Positions 46,699 to 56,684 of a DNA stretch of 64,000 nt are shown here, piece by piece. The notes beneath the pieces were generated by a model. The model saw nothing but the letters and a program-made list of their open reading frames with translations. It had not been told where the DNA came from and searched no databases. Within the stretch, counting starts at the first letter, position 1. Each line of letters begins with the position of its first letter. The stretch is from Bryum argenteum. Lineage: Eukaryota; Streptophyta; Bryopsida; Bryales; Bryaceae. Position numbers and translations under genes: made by a program. The stretch covers positions 17,419,001-17,483,000 of the forward strand of contig CM073321.1 of the NCBI GenBank assembly GCA_037043015.1, in the 5' to 3' direction.

Positions 46699-46938
46699 TG
46701 TAAGAGTCTACCTGTCAAAACAAGCAAAAACTACAAAAGAAATATATTGATCCAAGACTTAGGTTTACAATGAATAAGAGTCCCTTATATACTAACCTCT
46801 TGGCTCAACTGCCGAGGCTATACTTTAGCTCTCTTTGCATCGCGAGGCTATACTTTAGCTCTACTTCGCCAAGTTCTATTTATAAAATTAATAGCGAGTG
46901 AACATCCGAGCTTATCAACGAGGCCTTGGCCCATGACA
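46699..46938 (-). repeat. Element C 3' LTR
   Basis: 240 bp, TGTAAGAG...CATGACA on the plus strand. It has two diverged copies of the AGGCTATACTTTAGCTCTAC unit, against three intact copies in the other LTR. Confidence 0.92.
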
Positions 46939-46961
46939 AATGCCTCCTCCTCCTCCTCCTG
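46939..46961 (-). other. Element C polypurine tract
   Basis: On the minus strand a GGAGGAGGAGGAGG run directly precedes the 3' LTR, confirming that the element reads on the minus strand. Confidence 0.65.
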
Positions 46962-47048
46962 TGCTGATGAATTAACAAGTGTCATACAAGAGAATGTGCC
47001 CAAGGAATATCAAGATGCCACGCGCGCAACAAGCGCTCGTAATCGCTT

Positions 47049-48498
47049 CTAAGGCCATGACATTTTGTAATTGGCAAACAGTTTAAGTAGGCTCCGCCAT
47101 CCTGTCCACTTTACAAGTAGTTGCCAACCGCGCCCACGACGTCGATGTTGCAACACTCGTTCAACAAAGATACTCGTCCTCGCTAGTGGATGCCTCCGAA
47201 AGGGATTGCTCAAAACATCACCGGGCTCATTATCATGAGATAGTTGGGAAGGCAACGGATCCTCACCGCCTTCTTCACTAAACTCACATGAAAAAGCATG
47301 AATACCTGACGTGTATTCAAACGAACCGCATGTGTACCTACGCACTCCAATACACGATAAGGAAGAGCAATCCAATCAAGCTTCTTGATTGGCCTGGACG
47401 TGTTGATGTTCTTCAACTTCAACCACACACGATCACCCGGACGAAAATCCTCGGCCACCGAGCGTCGTGTATTTGACTGACGTTCTTGAGTCTCTTGCGC
47501 AATGGCCATTGCCGTTGTTGCCAGTTCACTTGAATTGCGCCAGTGCTCAACAAGCTTGCGTCCTTTTTCCGCCGGTGACAACGAAGAACCTGCCTCCTCG
47601 GGTATAGTAATATTCATGACCGAATGATGGTAACCGTGAGTCATAAAAATGCGTACATACCTATAGATCGCGACACACGATTATTCAACGCCATCATCGC
47701 GATCGGCAAATCGAAAAGCCCAATCTTCTTGCTCAAATGTCGTGAAAATACGAAGATATGTTTCAAGCTCTTGATTCGCCCTCTCTCATTGCACCATCTG
47801 TCTCGGATGGAAAGTCACGACAACCGACGCGTAATCTTCATCAATCTGCATACTTCATCCCAAAGCGGACTAACAAATTGACTACCACGATCCGACACAA
47901 TTGCTTTGTAGGCAATCCGTGATCTTGAAAAACTTGCTCTAAAAGTTTGTGAGCCACATCAAGTGCACGAATTGTCTTCATAGGCACAAAATGATGATAG
48001 ATTTGGACAAACGGTCATCACAACGATGATATTTTTATGCGATCGGCCGCTTGGTGCCAATCCGGTAATAAAATCAATGGAGAGCTCAAAAATCCGTGCG
48101 GAATTGGCAAAGGTTTTAGCAACCCTTGCTTCGCTTCCCCGCCAAATCTTCGATTTTCCACACACGTTGCGCCTCCGCATAAATCTCCGAACATCTTGTG
48201 TCAACCCAGGCCACGTATATTCACGTGCAATCAAGTCACGCGTACCCTCACGACCTGGATGTCCTGCTAGTGGTGAATCATGAGTAGATTGGATCAAACG
48301 CGTCCGAAGAGGTTCGTGCGCCGGAATCCATATTCGTCCACGCCAACGCAATCGATGACCTGAATCTACAGAACACTCACTAATCGTGATAGGTAAGCCC
48401 CATTCTTTAGGTAGTCGGCGCTCACCATCCATAACCGCCTTTCGCATCTTCCAATAACGATGATTTGTTTGCAGGGCAACATCCCATAATGCAATCAT
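47049..48498 (-). pseudogene. Element C integrase and chromodomain
   Basis: The zinc-binding part is visible as HDSPLAGHPG and NVCGKSK, the core start as LSIDFITGLAPSG with the first catalytic Asp, and GYHHSVMNI and FRPGDRVWLKL from the integrase C-terminus. The chromodomain follows as FVERVLQHRR...WQLLVKWTGW near 47200-47100. The central part with the second Asp and the Glu is lost or scrambled between about 47960 and 47650. Several frame breaks; inactive. Confidence 0.7.
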
Positions 48499-49115
48499 CT
48501 CTGCGTCAATAAATGGACATATGGGACGCGTTGGGGAAGATCCTGTTCCCGACGAGAAAGTGCATCCGATTGAACTTGATCCTTGCCAGGCTTATGCACG
48601 ATCTCAAAGTCAAAATCATTCAACTCGTAGGCCCAACGCATTTGCCTCTCACTCAAATGTTGCTTCTTCTGAAAATAAGCCAATTTGCGATGATCTGAAC
48701 TTACTTCAAAATGTTGGCCAACAAGTAATGTACGCCACTCGCGGATGCAATGTACAACTGCTAGCATTTCCTTGTCATGAATCGGATAATTGGACTCCGC
48801 TGGGCTGTGTTTCTTCGAGAAATAAGCAACCGCATGCCAAAGTCCGTCCACCTTTTGCATTAAGGTGCCACCAACAGCATAACCAGAGGAATCACATTCA
48901 ATGGTTGTTTCCAAACCTGGAGTCCATTTAACGAGCAACGGCGCATGAATTAATGCCTCCTTCAATCGATCAAAGGCATGTTGACATTTCGATGTCCAAT
49001 GGAAAGGTTGATCTTTCCGCGTTAGTCGAGTAAGAGGTTCTGCAATGTTAGAATATCCATCTATGAATTGTCGATAATAATTGCAGAAACCTAAAAATCC
49101 ACGAACTCCTTTCAC
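48495..49115 (-). pseudogene. Element C RNase H domain
   Basis: An open frame of 206 codons: VRGFLGFCNYYRQFI (connection), TIECDSSGYAVGG, YPIHDKEMLAVVH, EVSSDHRKLAYF and EIVHKPGKDQVQSDALSRRE. The catalytic acidic residues of a gypsy RNase H are present. It is joined to RT through a break near 49125. Confidence 0.8.
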
Positions 49116-49130
49116 TTTTGTTGGCGGCTC

Positions 49131-50405
49131 CTATTGACGAATTGCCTCAAGTTTTGCTGGATCAGCCTGCAAACCCCAACCGGTCTTCACCAAATATCCA
49201 AGATACTTAATAGTGCCTGCTTCAAACTCGCTCTTATCAAAATCAAGTTGAAGCCCTGCATTAGCAAGCTTACGGATGATCCTGAGAACTGCATCACGAT
49301 GTTCTTTTTGAGTATCACTATAGATCACCACATTATCAATATATGCGGAGCAGCATATGTCCAATTCGTCGCGAAGTATCCAATTGATATATCGTTGAAA
49401 AGTTGCAGGTGCGCCCGTCAGTCCAAACGGTGTGACCAACCACTCATATAAGCCAAAGCGTGTTTTGAACGCCGTCTTCCACTCGTCACCTTCTTTCACA
49501 CGTATCCGATGAAACGCAGAGATTACATCAACCTTGGAGATATATTTGGTCAGCAAAGAATGGATCTTAACGCCTCATCAATGCGCGGAATCGGATAGCT
49601 GTCCTTCCGACTCATCTCGTTCAATCGCCGATAGTCAACACGAATCGCAATCCTCCGTCAGGTTTCTTCACAAATATGACCGAGTGCTGCGGAGTGAATT
49701 ACTTACGCGAATAAATCCATTATCCAACAACTCCGTAAGGGTCTTGCGCAAAACTAATAATTGATCCTTGGACATCTGATACAGCGGCATGGCAGGGATG
49801 TCATCATTAGTCTTCCCTTCAATAAGATTGATCTCGTGATCAACCCCTTTCCTATGCGGGGACAACGACTTTGCATCTTGTCGATTAAAAGCGTCAATAA
49901 TTGGCATGAGCCAGTCAGGAGCATGTTGTGCCGGGTCCCTATACACCTTCTGTTGTAGTGCCTTCTGGATGTCAACCAAGCTGGCACTAAAAACCTCTAC
50001 TGGTTCACCGCTTCTCTGCAAAGTTTGAATCACTGATGCACGTATCTCTTGCATTGGCTCCAACGTAATCGGTCGAGTCTTCACAATCATCTTGAAAGGT
50101 TTTCGAATGCAAACCTCTTCTTTAGCAGGTCGAACACTTGCATCATGTCGCTCCATCCAACCTTTTCCCAAGATTATATCATCTATCTGTCCTGGAATAA
50201 CATAGGCAACAATCTTCTCCTCCATACCATCAATATCGGCCATAAAATTTGCAATTTGGCAAATCATAGGCCGCTTCTTCATTGTCGTAACTTGCTCCAA
50301 AGATCTAGGTTGAATAGATGACGCATCCAACCCTCTCCGTCGAACAAATTGCTCAGACACAGTTGCAAAGCATTGGCATCCAGAATCACACAAAGCACGA
50401 GTAGA
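49131..50405 (-). pseudogene. Element C protease and reverse transcriptase
   Basis: The protease has LCDSGCQCF with the DSG active site near 50395 and IILGKGWMERHDA downstream. RT follows, broken near 49560-49670, with SKVDVISAFHRIRV, LVTPFGLTGAPATFQ and AYIDNVVIYSD. The catalytic box is YIDN instead of YIDD: the second Asp is Asn, which is expected to kill polymerase activity. Confidence 0.8.
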
Positions 50406-50507
50406 TATAGTTGAGTTTATTTAAACATCAACATACATACCACCCGTGTCTAAGCTATCTCCTAGATTCTTCAACTTTGACAACTCCGCTCCACGCCCGA
50501 TCGAGTC

Positions 50508-51382
50508 TTATGCCGAAGTCGCTCGTTTTTCCGACTCTACATCAGAGTCACAACTCTCCATCTCTTTGACCTCCTCTGTCTTGACATTGCTCTTCTTTCT
50601 CACTGCGCGCACTATCGAAGTTTTGTCCGCGCTCTCTTTCTTCTTCTTCTCATTGCCTTCACCTTGCTTGGATGAACAGTCATTTGCACGGTGGCCTCGC
50701 TTCAAACATAAAAAACAGCGTCCCTCTTGGCGACACCGTTGTTGTTCCTCCAAAGTCAGACGTCTCCGAAGCTTGCTTATTTGGACTGTAGGCATCCAAT
50801 CCATCTCATCTCCATCTGGCCATACGCGATTTGATGTCGCGATCGGAGCTGCACGACCCTTCTGATATTGCAAGCAATCAAGTTGAGAGCCGACCGCCAA
50901 CAAAGCTTGGACAAACATACCATAATCGATGTACGTCACAAGTCCAATCATCGCGCGTTGCATCTCTGAGTTGAGAGCACCGCGAAGATATCCTATCTTC
51001 ACCATATCCGGAACCATGGTAAGTTGACTCTCACCAAGCTCCTTCTCAAACTTGGGCAAGAATGTTGCGAATGACTCCCTACCCTGCTTCATTGCTTGAA
51101 GCCGATTCAATGCCAGCTACTTCTTTGCATTCGGTCGATGTAAACGCTGTCAAGATGTTGAATAAAAGTCGCCGCATTGCAACCACGTTGATTTTGGTAG
51201 AAACATACTACCATCATCTGCGCCTTCGCGTCCATCCTCGAAAACAAGTATGCGGCTTGATCTTGAGGTGTACCAAGTACAGCTCCATCAATTCGAAGCA
51301 TGTTATCTGCTTCGACCTTCCATATTGGGTAGCCCTTGCGACTCCCGTCAAACTTTGAAATATCTGGCAATCGCTTGCGCAA
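50508..51382 (-). pseudogene. Element C gag
   Basis: Two frames (51382-51107, 51110-50508) cover FDGSRKGYPIWKVEADNML, AYLFSRMDAKAQMMV, ESFATFLPKFEKELGE, the knuckle CFLCLKRGHRANDC near 50690 and a charged Lys/Glu tail. Further gag-like helical sequence (QVEKLAISDWFALDRRRW) is seen at 51677-51453 and may be the N-terminus, broken by stops. Gag would form the particle and bind RNA. Confidence 0.75.
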
Positions 51383-51843
51383 TGCGACGGCAGTTCCTCC
51401 ATATTGTTGTTTGCATCGATTGCGGCATCATCTCGCGATGAAGACGGACCTCCTAAACTCGTGAATTGTCCAAATTACTGAGCCACCTGCGACGATCAAG
51501 TGCAAACCAATCGCTGATAGCCAACTTCTCGACTTGGCGAGAAGCTTGAAGTGTGTGCGCAACCTCACGATCTCCTTTTGATAGTCTTCCGCCGTAATTT
51601 CTCCTTGCGCTTGCTGCTTTGCCCGCAAAGATCTCATCATCGATCATCTGGGCGTTTTTCATCTCAAAAAGCAACACCTCTCAATCAACTCTTCAGGCTT
51701 CGCAAAGCCTTCAAATGCGTCCCGGTTCTGTGGCTATCTTCAATCACTACCACGAGGGTGGATAAGTTCCTCAATCTAATCAATGTCCTACTTTTGTCGT
51801 TTGAAAAAACAAGGGAGGATGAAGCCCTTTAGAAAATCAAGAG

Positions 51844-51854
51844 AAGTCTTGGAT
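51844..51854 (-). other. Element C putative self-primer-binding site
   Basis: Two bases inside the 5' LTR the RNA-sense strand reads ATCCAAGACTT, the exact complement of AAGTCTTGGAT at 51918-51908 in the same LTR. It lacks the TGG start of a tRNA-type site. The arrangement matches the self-priming of yeast Tf1, where the first 11 bases of the RNA prime DNA synthesis. Confidence 0.65.
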
Positions 51855-51856
51855 TA

Positions 51857-52115
51857 TGTAAGAGTCTAGCTGTCAAAACAAGCAAAAACTACAAAAGAAA
51901 TATATTGATCCAAGACTTAGGTTTACAATGAATAAGAGTCCCTTATATACTAACCTCTTGGCTCAACTGCCGAGGCTATACTTTAGCTCTACTGCCGAGG
52001 CTATACTTTAGCTCTACTGCCGAGGCTATACTTTAGCTCTACTGCCGAAGTTCTATTTATAAAATTAATAGCGAGTGAACATCCGAGCTTATCAACGAGG
52101 CCTTGGCCCATGACA
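51857..52115 (-). repeat. Element C 5' LTR
   Basis: 259 bp, identical in layout to 46699-46938. The U3 part contains three copies of a 25-bp unit (CTGCCGAGGCTATACTTTAG plus CTCTA) just upstream of the TATA box, an enhancer-like position. Confidence 0.92.
51940..51949 (-). promoter_or_regulatory. Element C TATA box
   Basis: TATATAAGGG on the minus strand; the A at 51918 lies 31 bp downstream, a normal distance for a start site. The same box is present in the other LTR. Confidence 0.65.
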
Positions 52116-52120
52116 GTGCA
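52116..52120. repeat. element C target site duplication (right), GTGCA
   Basis: Identical to 46694-46698. Confidence 0.9.
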
Positions 52121-52230
52121 TTGCCTAATTGCACTTGCTTAGTAATGAGGGACACAATTGCTAAATTGGAAAGAAATTATGTTTATATAAACTCTGAAAG
52201 CACCTATACTATTTCTTTGTATTAGTATCC
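52121..52230 (+). pseudogene. MULE-2, third fragment (SWIM region)
   Basis: Across element C the frame joins as SIYKPLISA then LPNCTC and RDTIAKLERNYVYI, aligning with SIYDLTISAFPNCNC and following residues of MULE-1. Similarity fades after about 52200; the CKH half of the zinc finger was not found. Confidence 0.65.
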
Positions 52231-52650
52231 AATTTTCATGGATATGTATACTACCAGATAGGAGGCTTCTCAAGCGACTTTTGGGACGTTTCGAGACGCT
52301 TCTCAATCATCTAGAAGTTTCTAATGTATGTCCGTGACATCACCTCCCCTTCTAGCTTCGAGGTCTCCGGGAAGCAATATTGTCGTCAGTCACAACTAAC
52401 GCAGAAGAATGAAAATCTGCCGCATAACGTCTGCGATGAAATTTAATTGTTGTTCTCGCGGCAAGTGGGTCTTCTCGCGGCAAGTGGGTCTTCGTCTCGG
52501 GGTTGCCCACGGGATATCGTTGGTTGAGATGACAGGACTGGAATATTGTCAATCTCTTGCCTATCTATGACTAAAGACCAAACTATAGCTACTGGAAAAA
52601 TTCTATCTAGGACCACTTAACTATCTCAATTGTGAATCATGGTGGTGTCG
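52231..52650 (-). other. probable 3' LTR remains of gypsy-D
   Basis: Non-coding sequence between MULE-2 and the gypsy-D purine tract. A CTCGCGGCAAGTGGGTCTT unit is directly duplicated near 52454-52492. By position it should hold the gypsy-D 3' LTR, but no second LTR is available to define borders. Confidence 0.35.
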
Positions 52651-52672
52651 TCTCCCCCCTTTTATTTTCTTG

Positions 52673-52755
52673 GGTCAGAGAGAAGCTATCGTTGGGCAAG
52701 CCTCAGAGAGAAGCTATCGTTGGGCAAGCGTCAAAGAGAAGCTATCGTTGGCATG
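52673..52755. repeat. three tandem units of about 28 bp
   Basis: Three copies of CAGAGAGAAGCTATCGTTGG plus GCAAGCCT, the last diverged. It lies at the 3' end of the gypsy-D pol frame. Confidence 0.85.
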
Positions 52756-53927
52756 GTTTAGGCTTATGAGAGTATCGTTACTGAAATTCTTGTACCTTGT
52801 CTGGCGTGTTTGTAAGATTCTTGACATCCTCCCATGTTCTTTCATTGATGTCGTAGCCGCTCCAATGCACGAAATACTCCAATTTTTCCCTCCTGTGCGT
52901 GAATCTAATACTGTTTTGACCTCATATTCCTTGTGGTTCTCAATTTCAATACTAGGTGGCGGCCCTTGGACTCTTCCACGAAGAGCCGACTCGCAATATG
53001 GTTCCAACAAAGACACGTAGAGGATTGAACGTACCTTCATAGCAGTTGGTAACTCTACCCAATACGCCACTGGATGACAAACGGTCCCAATCTGATGACA
53101 AACGGTCCCAATCTTTGATAGTCCAACTTGTCACACGGCCGTTTGGTCTTAATGTTCCGTCGAAGCAGCCAAACCTTATCTCCAATTTTAAAACTAGGTG
53201 CCTCGTTCCAAAATTTATCTGCGGACGCCTTGTAAGACTCATGTGCAACTTGCGATTGAAGTTTCAACGTGGCTTGAATCTCTAATAGTTGCTTCGTAAA
53301 TGCCTTAGCTGCCGGATTGATGTTTGTTGATGAACTCAACAAATCAAGCTTTGGATGATATGCATAGTTGGAAAAGAATGGTGTTTGTTGAGTTGACGCG
53401 TACAGAGTGTTGTTGTAAGCAAACTCGGCAAGTGGTAGATATGTGGTCCAATTGGTATGTTGATAGTTAATGTTGCATTGTAGGTACCGCTCCAAATCTT
53501 GATTCATTCGCTCTGTTTGGCCGTCAGTTTGGACATGGAAAGCTGAAGAAAGCTTGAAATCCACCTTCAATGCTTCAAAGAGAGATCTCCAGAAGTTTGA
53601 TACGAACTGAGTTCCTCGATCCGGAACGATATCATCTGGTAGGCCATGATAACGATATATGTTACCAAGAAAGAGCCTTGCAGTATCTTTACTTGAAGAC
53701 GCCTTCTTGCAAGGGTCAAAATGTGTCATCTTTGTAAGCCGATCCACTACAACAAAAATGCTATCAATTGAACCTGATGGCGGTAGATCTGTAATGAAGT
53801 TCATAGAAACCAAAGACCATGGTCGACGCGGAATAGGCAATGGTTGTAGAAGTCTATAAGGGCGGTGCCGAGGATTCTTGGATTTCGAACAAATGTCACA
53901 GGAAAACTCCAATACATCCTTCCACAT
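52714..53927 (-). pseudogene. gypsy-D integrase and chromodomain
   Basis: CDICSKSKNPRHRP (zinc part), SLVSMNFITDLPPSG (the first catalytic Asp is Asn), VPDRGTQFVSNFW with the second Asp, HVQTDGQTERMN, YASTQQTPFF around the expected Glu, and SFKIGDKVWLL. A decayed chromodomain starts as EYEVKTVLDSRTGGKNW. A short direct duplication (GACAAACGGTCCCAATCT, about 53077-53115) breaks the end of the first frame. Confidence 0.8.
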
Positions 53928-53933
53928 TTGAGG

Positions 53934-54764
53934 TCACCAAAAATCCCGAGAGATAAGCTCCAAAGTCTTATTGAACCGGAAATGTCCCGCAGCTGGAAAG
54001 TCATGACGAGATTGAAGAACTCGGAGCCGTGTTGGCCCCTTCAAAATGTACAACTGTTCTTCAAAGTATAAGAGATCTTCTTCCACCTTAAATTTGTCAT
54101 TGTCGATGCGTTGTTTGATATCAACGGCCACAGCATCTTCAAGAGACGCAGCACGTACTTGGTCGAGGAAATCGGCATCAATTGGCACAGAAGCAGCGCA
54201 AATTTTAAATCGTTCTGGCCTCAACAATGTTGCACACTGTTGGCCGAAAACTGCATCTCCAACCTTTGGCGCAAGATATGATCTCCTCGATATTGCATCC
54301 CATAATCCTTGTTGCTTTCCAGGTCGATAAGTAATAACAAAGTCAACTTTGGAAAGCGACATATTCCATCGAGCTTGACGACGATTCAGAACTCGAGACG
54401 TCATGAAGTATTCCAAATTCTTGTGATCCGTGTATACGGTCACTAGATGTGCAGCTCCTTTGAAGAAATGACGCCACACTTGAAAAGAATCCACCGTTGC
54501 AAGGAGTTCTTTATCATGGATCTCATAGTTAATCTCGGCCGCACAAAATTTGCAGGAATAGAATGCAATTGGATGGAGCTTCCCGTCTGCACCCATCTCT
54601 AAAAGCACCGCTCTCAAAGCAAAATCTGAAGCATCGGTCTCTAAATAGAAGGCTTTTGTAAAGTTAGGATGTACCAAGATTGAAGCCGTAGTAAATGCGA
54701 CCTTAAGATTTTGAAATGTTTTTTCCGCTTGAGGTCCCCATTTGAGCTTGTCCTTACATGTCAA
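53934..54764 (-). pseudogene. gypsy-D RNase H domain
   Basis: An open frame of 276 codons: FYLETDASDFALRAVLLE, YEIHDKELLATVDSFQVW, VTVYTDHKNLEYF and FVITYRPGKQQGLWDAISRR, running into the start of integrase (RHDFPAAGHFRFNKT). The RNase H catalytic residues are present. Confidence 0.82.
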
Positions 54765-54953
54765 CCGAGTGAGGAGAGCAACAACTTGAAAGTAATTTTT
54801 TATGAAGATCCAGCATAAGTTAAGAAAGCCGAGGAAGCATTGTACGTCACGAAGTGTCTTTGGAACTTCTCAAGACACGATTGCCTCCACCTTCTTAGGA
54901 TCCATCTTTAATCCTTCTATCGTCGCAATAAATTCCAAAAATTCCATGTCAGT

Positions 54954-55777
54954 CTAGTGGAATAGGCATTTCTCCAATTTGGCGTAGAGCCCTAGTTCGC
55001 GTAGTTTCTCCAGGACCAAACAAACGTGTTTCTCATGTTCTTCTTTGTTTTTGGAAAATATAAGAATGTCATCTAAGTAGATGGCAATAAAGTCGGCAAG
55101 GTGCTCTCGAAAGATATTATTCATCATGTGTTGGAAGACGACGGGAGCATTGGTAAGGCCGAAAGGCATGACATTGTACTCAAAATGGCCATACCTTGTA
55201 CGGAAAGTTGTCTTCCATTCGTCTTCTTCCTTGATACGCACAAGATTGAAAGCACCTCTTAGATCAATTTTTGTGAAGATCCTTGCATGTCCAAGTTGTT
55301 CTAATAGACCGGAGATCAACGGTAACGGATAACAATTCTTTTAGTCACCTTGTTGAGACCTCGATAATCAACGCACATCCGCAATGATCCATCCTTCTTC
55401 TTCACAAATAAGATTGGTGCACCGGCCGGCGACTTAGAATGACGAATGAAATTCTTGGCCAGATTCTCGTCGATGTACTTCCGCAACTCCGCCAAGTCCG
55501 TTTGCGACAGATTGTAGATTGGGCCAAACGGTGGTTGTGCTCTTTCTTGTAGATCGATGGCGCAATCGTATGGTCGGTGCTCAAGTAGCATGTCAGCATT
55601 CTTCTTTTGAAATACGTCTTGGAAATCCTTGTATTGCTCCGGTATGCTTGTTGTTGAAATTGTTTTCTGTGCTAGTTGGAGCCGCGTAAATAACAAATGG
55701 TTTGCTTTTTCTAGATGTCCTTGCAAACGCTCTTGCTCCAATAAACAGGGGCTTTTTGACTCGAGGTCTCTTATCAA
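54954..55777 (-). pseudogene. gypsy-D reverse transcriptase
   Basis: Two frames: 55777-55316 ([41 protein letters not shown]) and 55319-54954 ([43 protein letters not shown]). The YLDD box is intact. A one-base change near 55320 separates the parts. Confidence 0.85.
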
Positions 55778-55796
55778 GCTTATTTTCGAGTTACAC

Positions 55797-56213
55797 TCAA
55801 GGAAATTTTATCCTCCGCAACCTCCAATCTATAGAAGGGTTATGTTCTTCTAACCAAGAAAGGCCAATAACAACAAGGTTCGACGGGGTTCCAATAATGT
55901 TGAAAATAATATAGCTACTATGGTCTTCAAAGGTTACTTCCATAGGTTCTGACTCATAGATAACATTACTAGATAATAGGGGTCGTCCATCTATTACTTC
56001 TACGTGCAATGGTTTAAATTTCTGTACTAGAGGAATCTTATTATGCTTGGCAAATTCCTTATATAAGAAACAAGCAGGTGCTTCTGAATCTACTAATGCT
56101 AAGGTTTTTAGTTTTTTAGAACCTACAGACAAAAGAATTGTGAAACAACGGGCAGGTTGGGTAGAACAGGAGGAACCTGATTGTCGTTGAGGTATCGAAT
56201 TGTCCAGCCGCAC
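55797..56213 (-). pseudogene. gypsy-D protease
   Basis: TLALVDSEAPACFLYKEFA contains the catalytic Asp, but the usual DSGA is DSEA, a Gly-to-Glu change expected to disturb the active site. IGLSWLEEHNPSIDW is the conserved downstream block. Confidence 0.75.
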
Positions 56214-56684
56214 GGTCCCTACTGTCGCTGGGCACCTTCGTTTCCAGAATCACAACGCTTCTAGTCTTGACAATGCGTCTGTATGGCTTCTTGGGATAGT
56301 TCCCAACCTTATGGCCTTCTTTAGCACAGTACAAACATAATCCTTCTTCCATACGTCGTTTCGTTTCTTTTGGAGTAAGAGACTTTCCATGTATCGCATT
56401 AATTTGCATGTCTTCCGCCTCCAATTGTGAATTTAGACCGCTTGCTGGCATAGTTGCACTATGACGAGTTGTGTATTGTCTTGGGCGTTGATCTTGGCGA
56501 CGCTCAAATAAGCGGTTATCACACTTCACAGCTTGGCTAATAGCCTTGTTGGGGGCTTGTGATTCAGGAAGAGATAATAACAAGTCCTCCACATCCGACC
56601 TCAGACCGTAGTAAAATTGGCTCATCAATGCTTCTTCGCCCAAATTGATGTTGCTGACCAATTGCCGGAAATCTGATGCATAGG
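56116..56684 (-). pseudogene. gypsy-D gag, 5' truncated
   Basis: It begins mid-gag as YASDFRQLVSN next to the gypsy-E LTR and continues with EEALMSQFYYGLRSDVEDLL, an LTPKETKRRMEEGLC linker and a knuckle CLYCAKEGHKVGNYP, whose final Cys is Tyr. The wording is again fungal/Tcn1-like. Confidence 0.75.

Larger units (their letters stand above)
46699..52115 (-). mobile_element. Element C: Tcn1/fungal-like chromovirus, 5.4 kb, minus strand
   Basis: The LTRs at 46699-46938 and 51857-52115 are flanked by GTGCA duplications. Reading on the minus strand: 5' LTR, putative self-primer site, gag with a zinc knuckle, protease, RT, RNase H, integrase, chromodomain, purine tract, 3' LTR. The gag wording (LRRRLTLEEQQRCRQEG before a CCHC knuckle) resembles fungal and Tcn1-like chromoviruses more than the usual plant clades. 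Frames are broken and the RT catalytic box is mutated, so it is inactive. It is inserted in the SWIM finger of MULE-2. Confidence 0.9.
52651..56684 (-). mobile_element. gypsy-D: truncated chromovirus-like element, minus strand
   Basis: A polypurine tract (AAAATAAAAGGGGGGAGA, 52651-52668) follows, on the minus strand, the chromodomain, integrase, RNase H, RT, protease and gag, which read from high to low coordinates. The gag N-terminus stops at 56684, where the LTR of gypsy-E begins, so gypsy-E cut it. The 5' LTR is not in the window. Confidence 0.85.
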
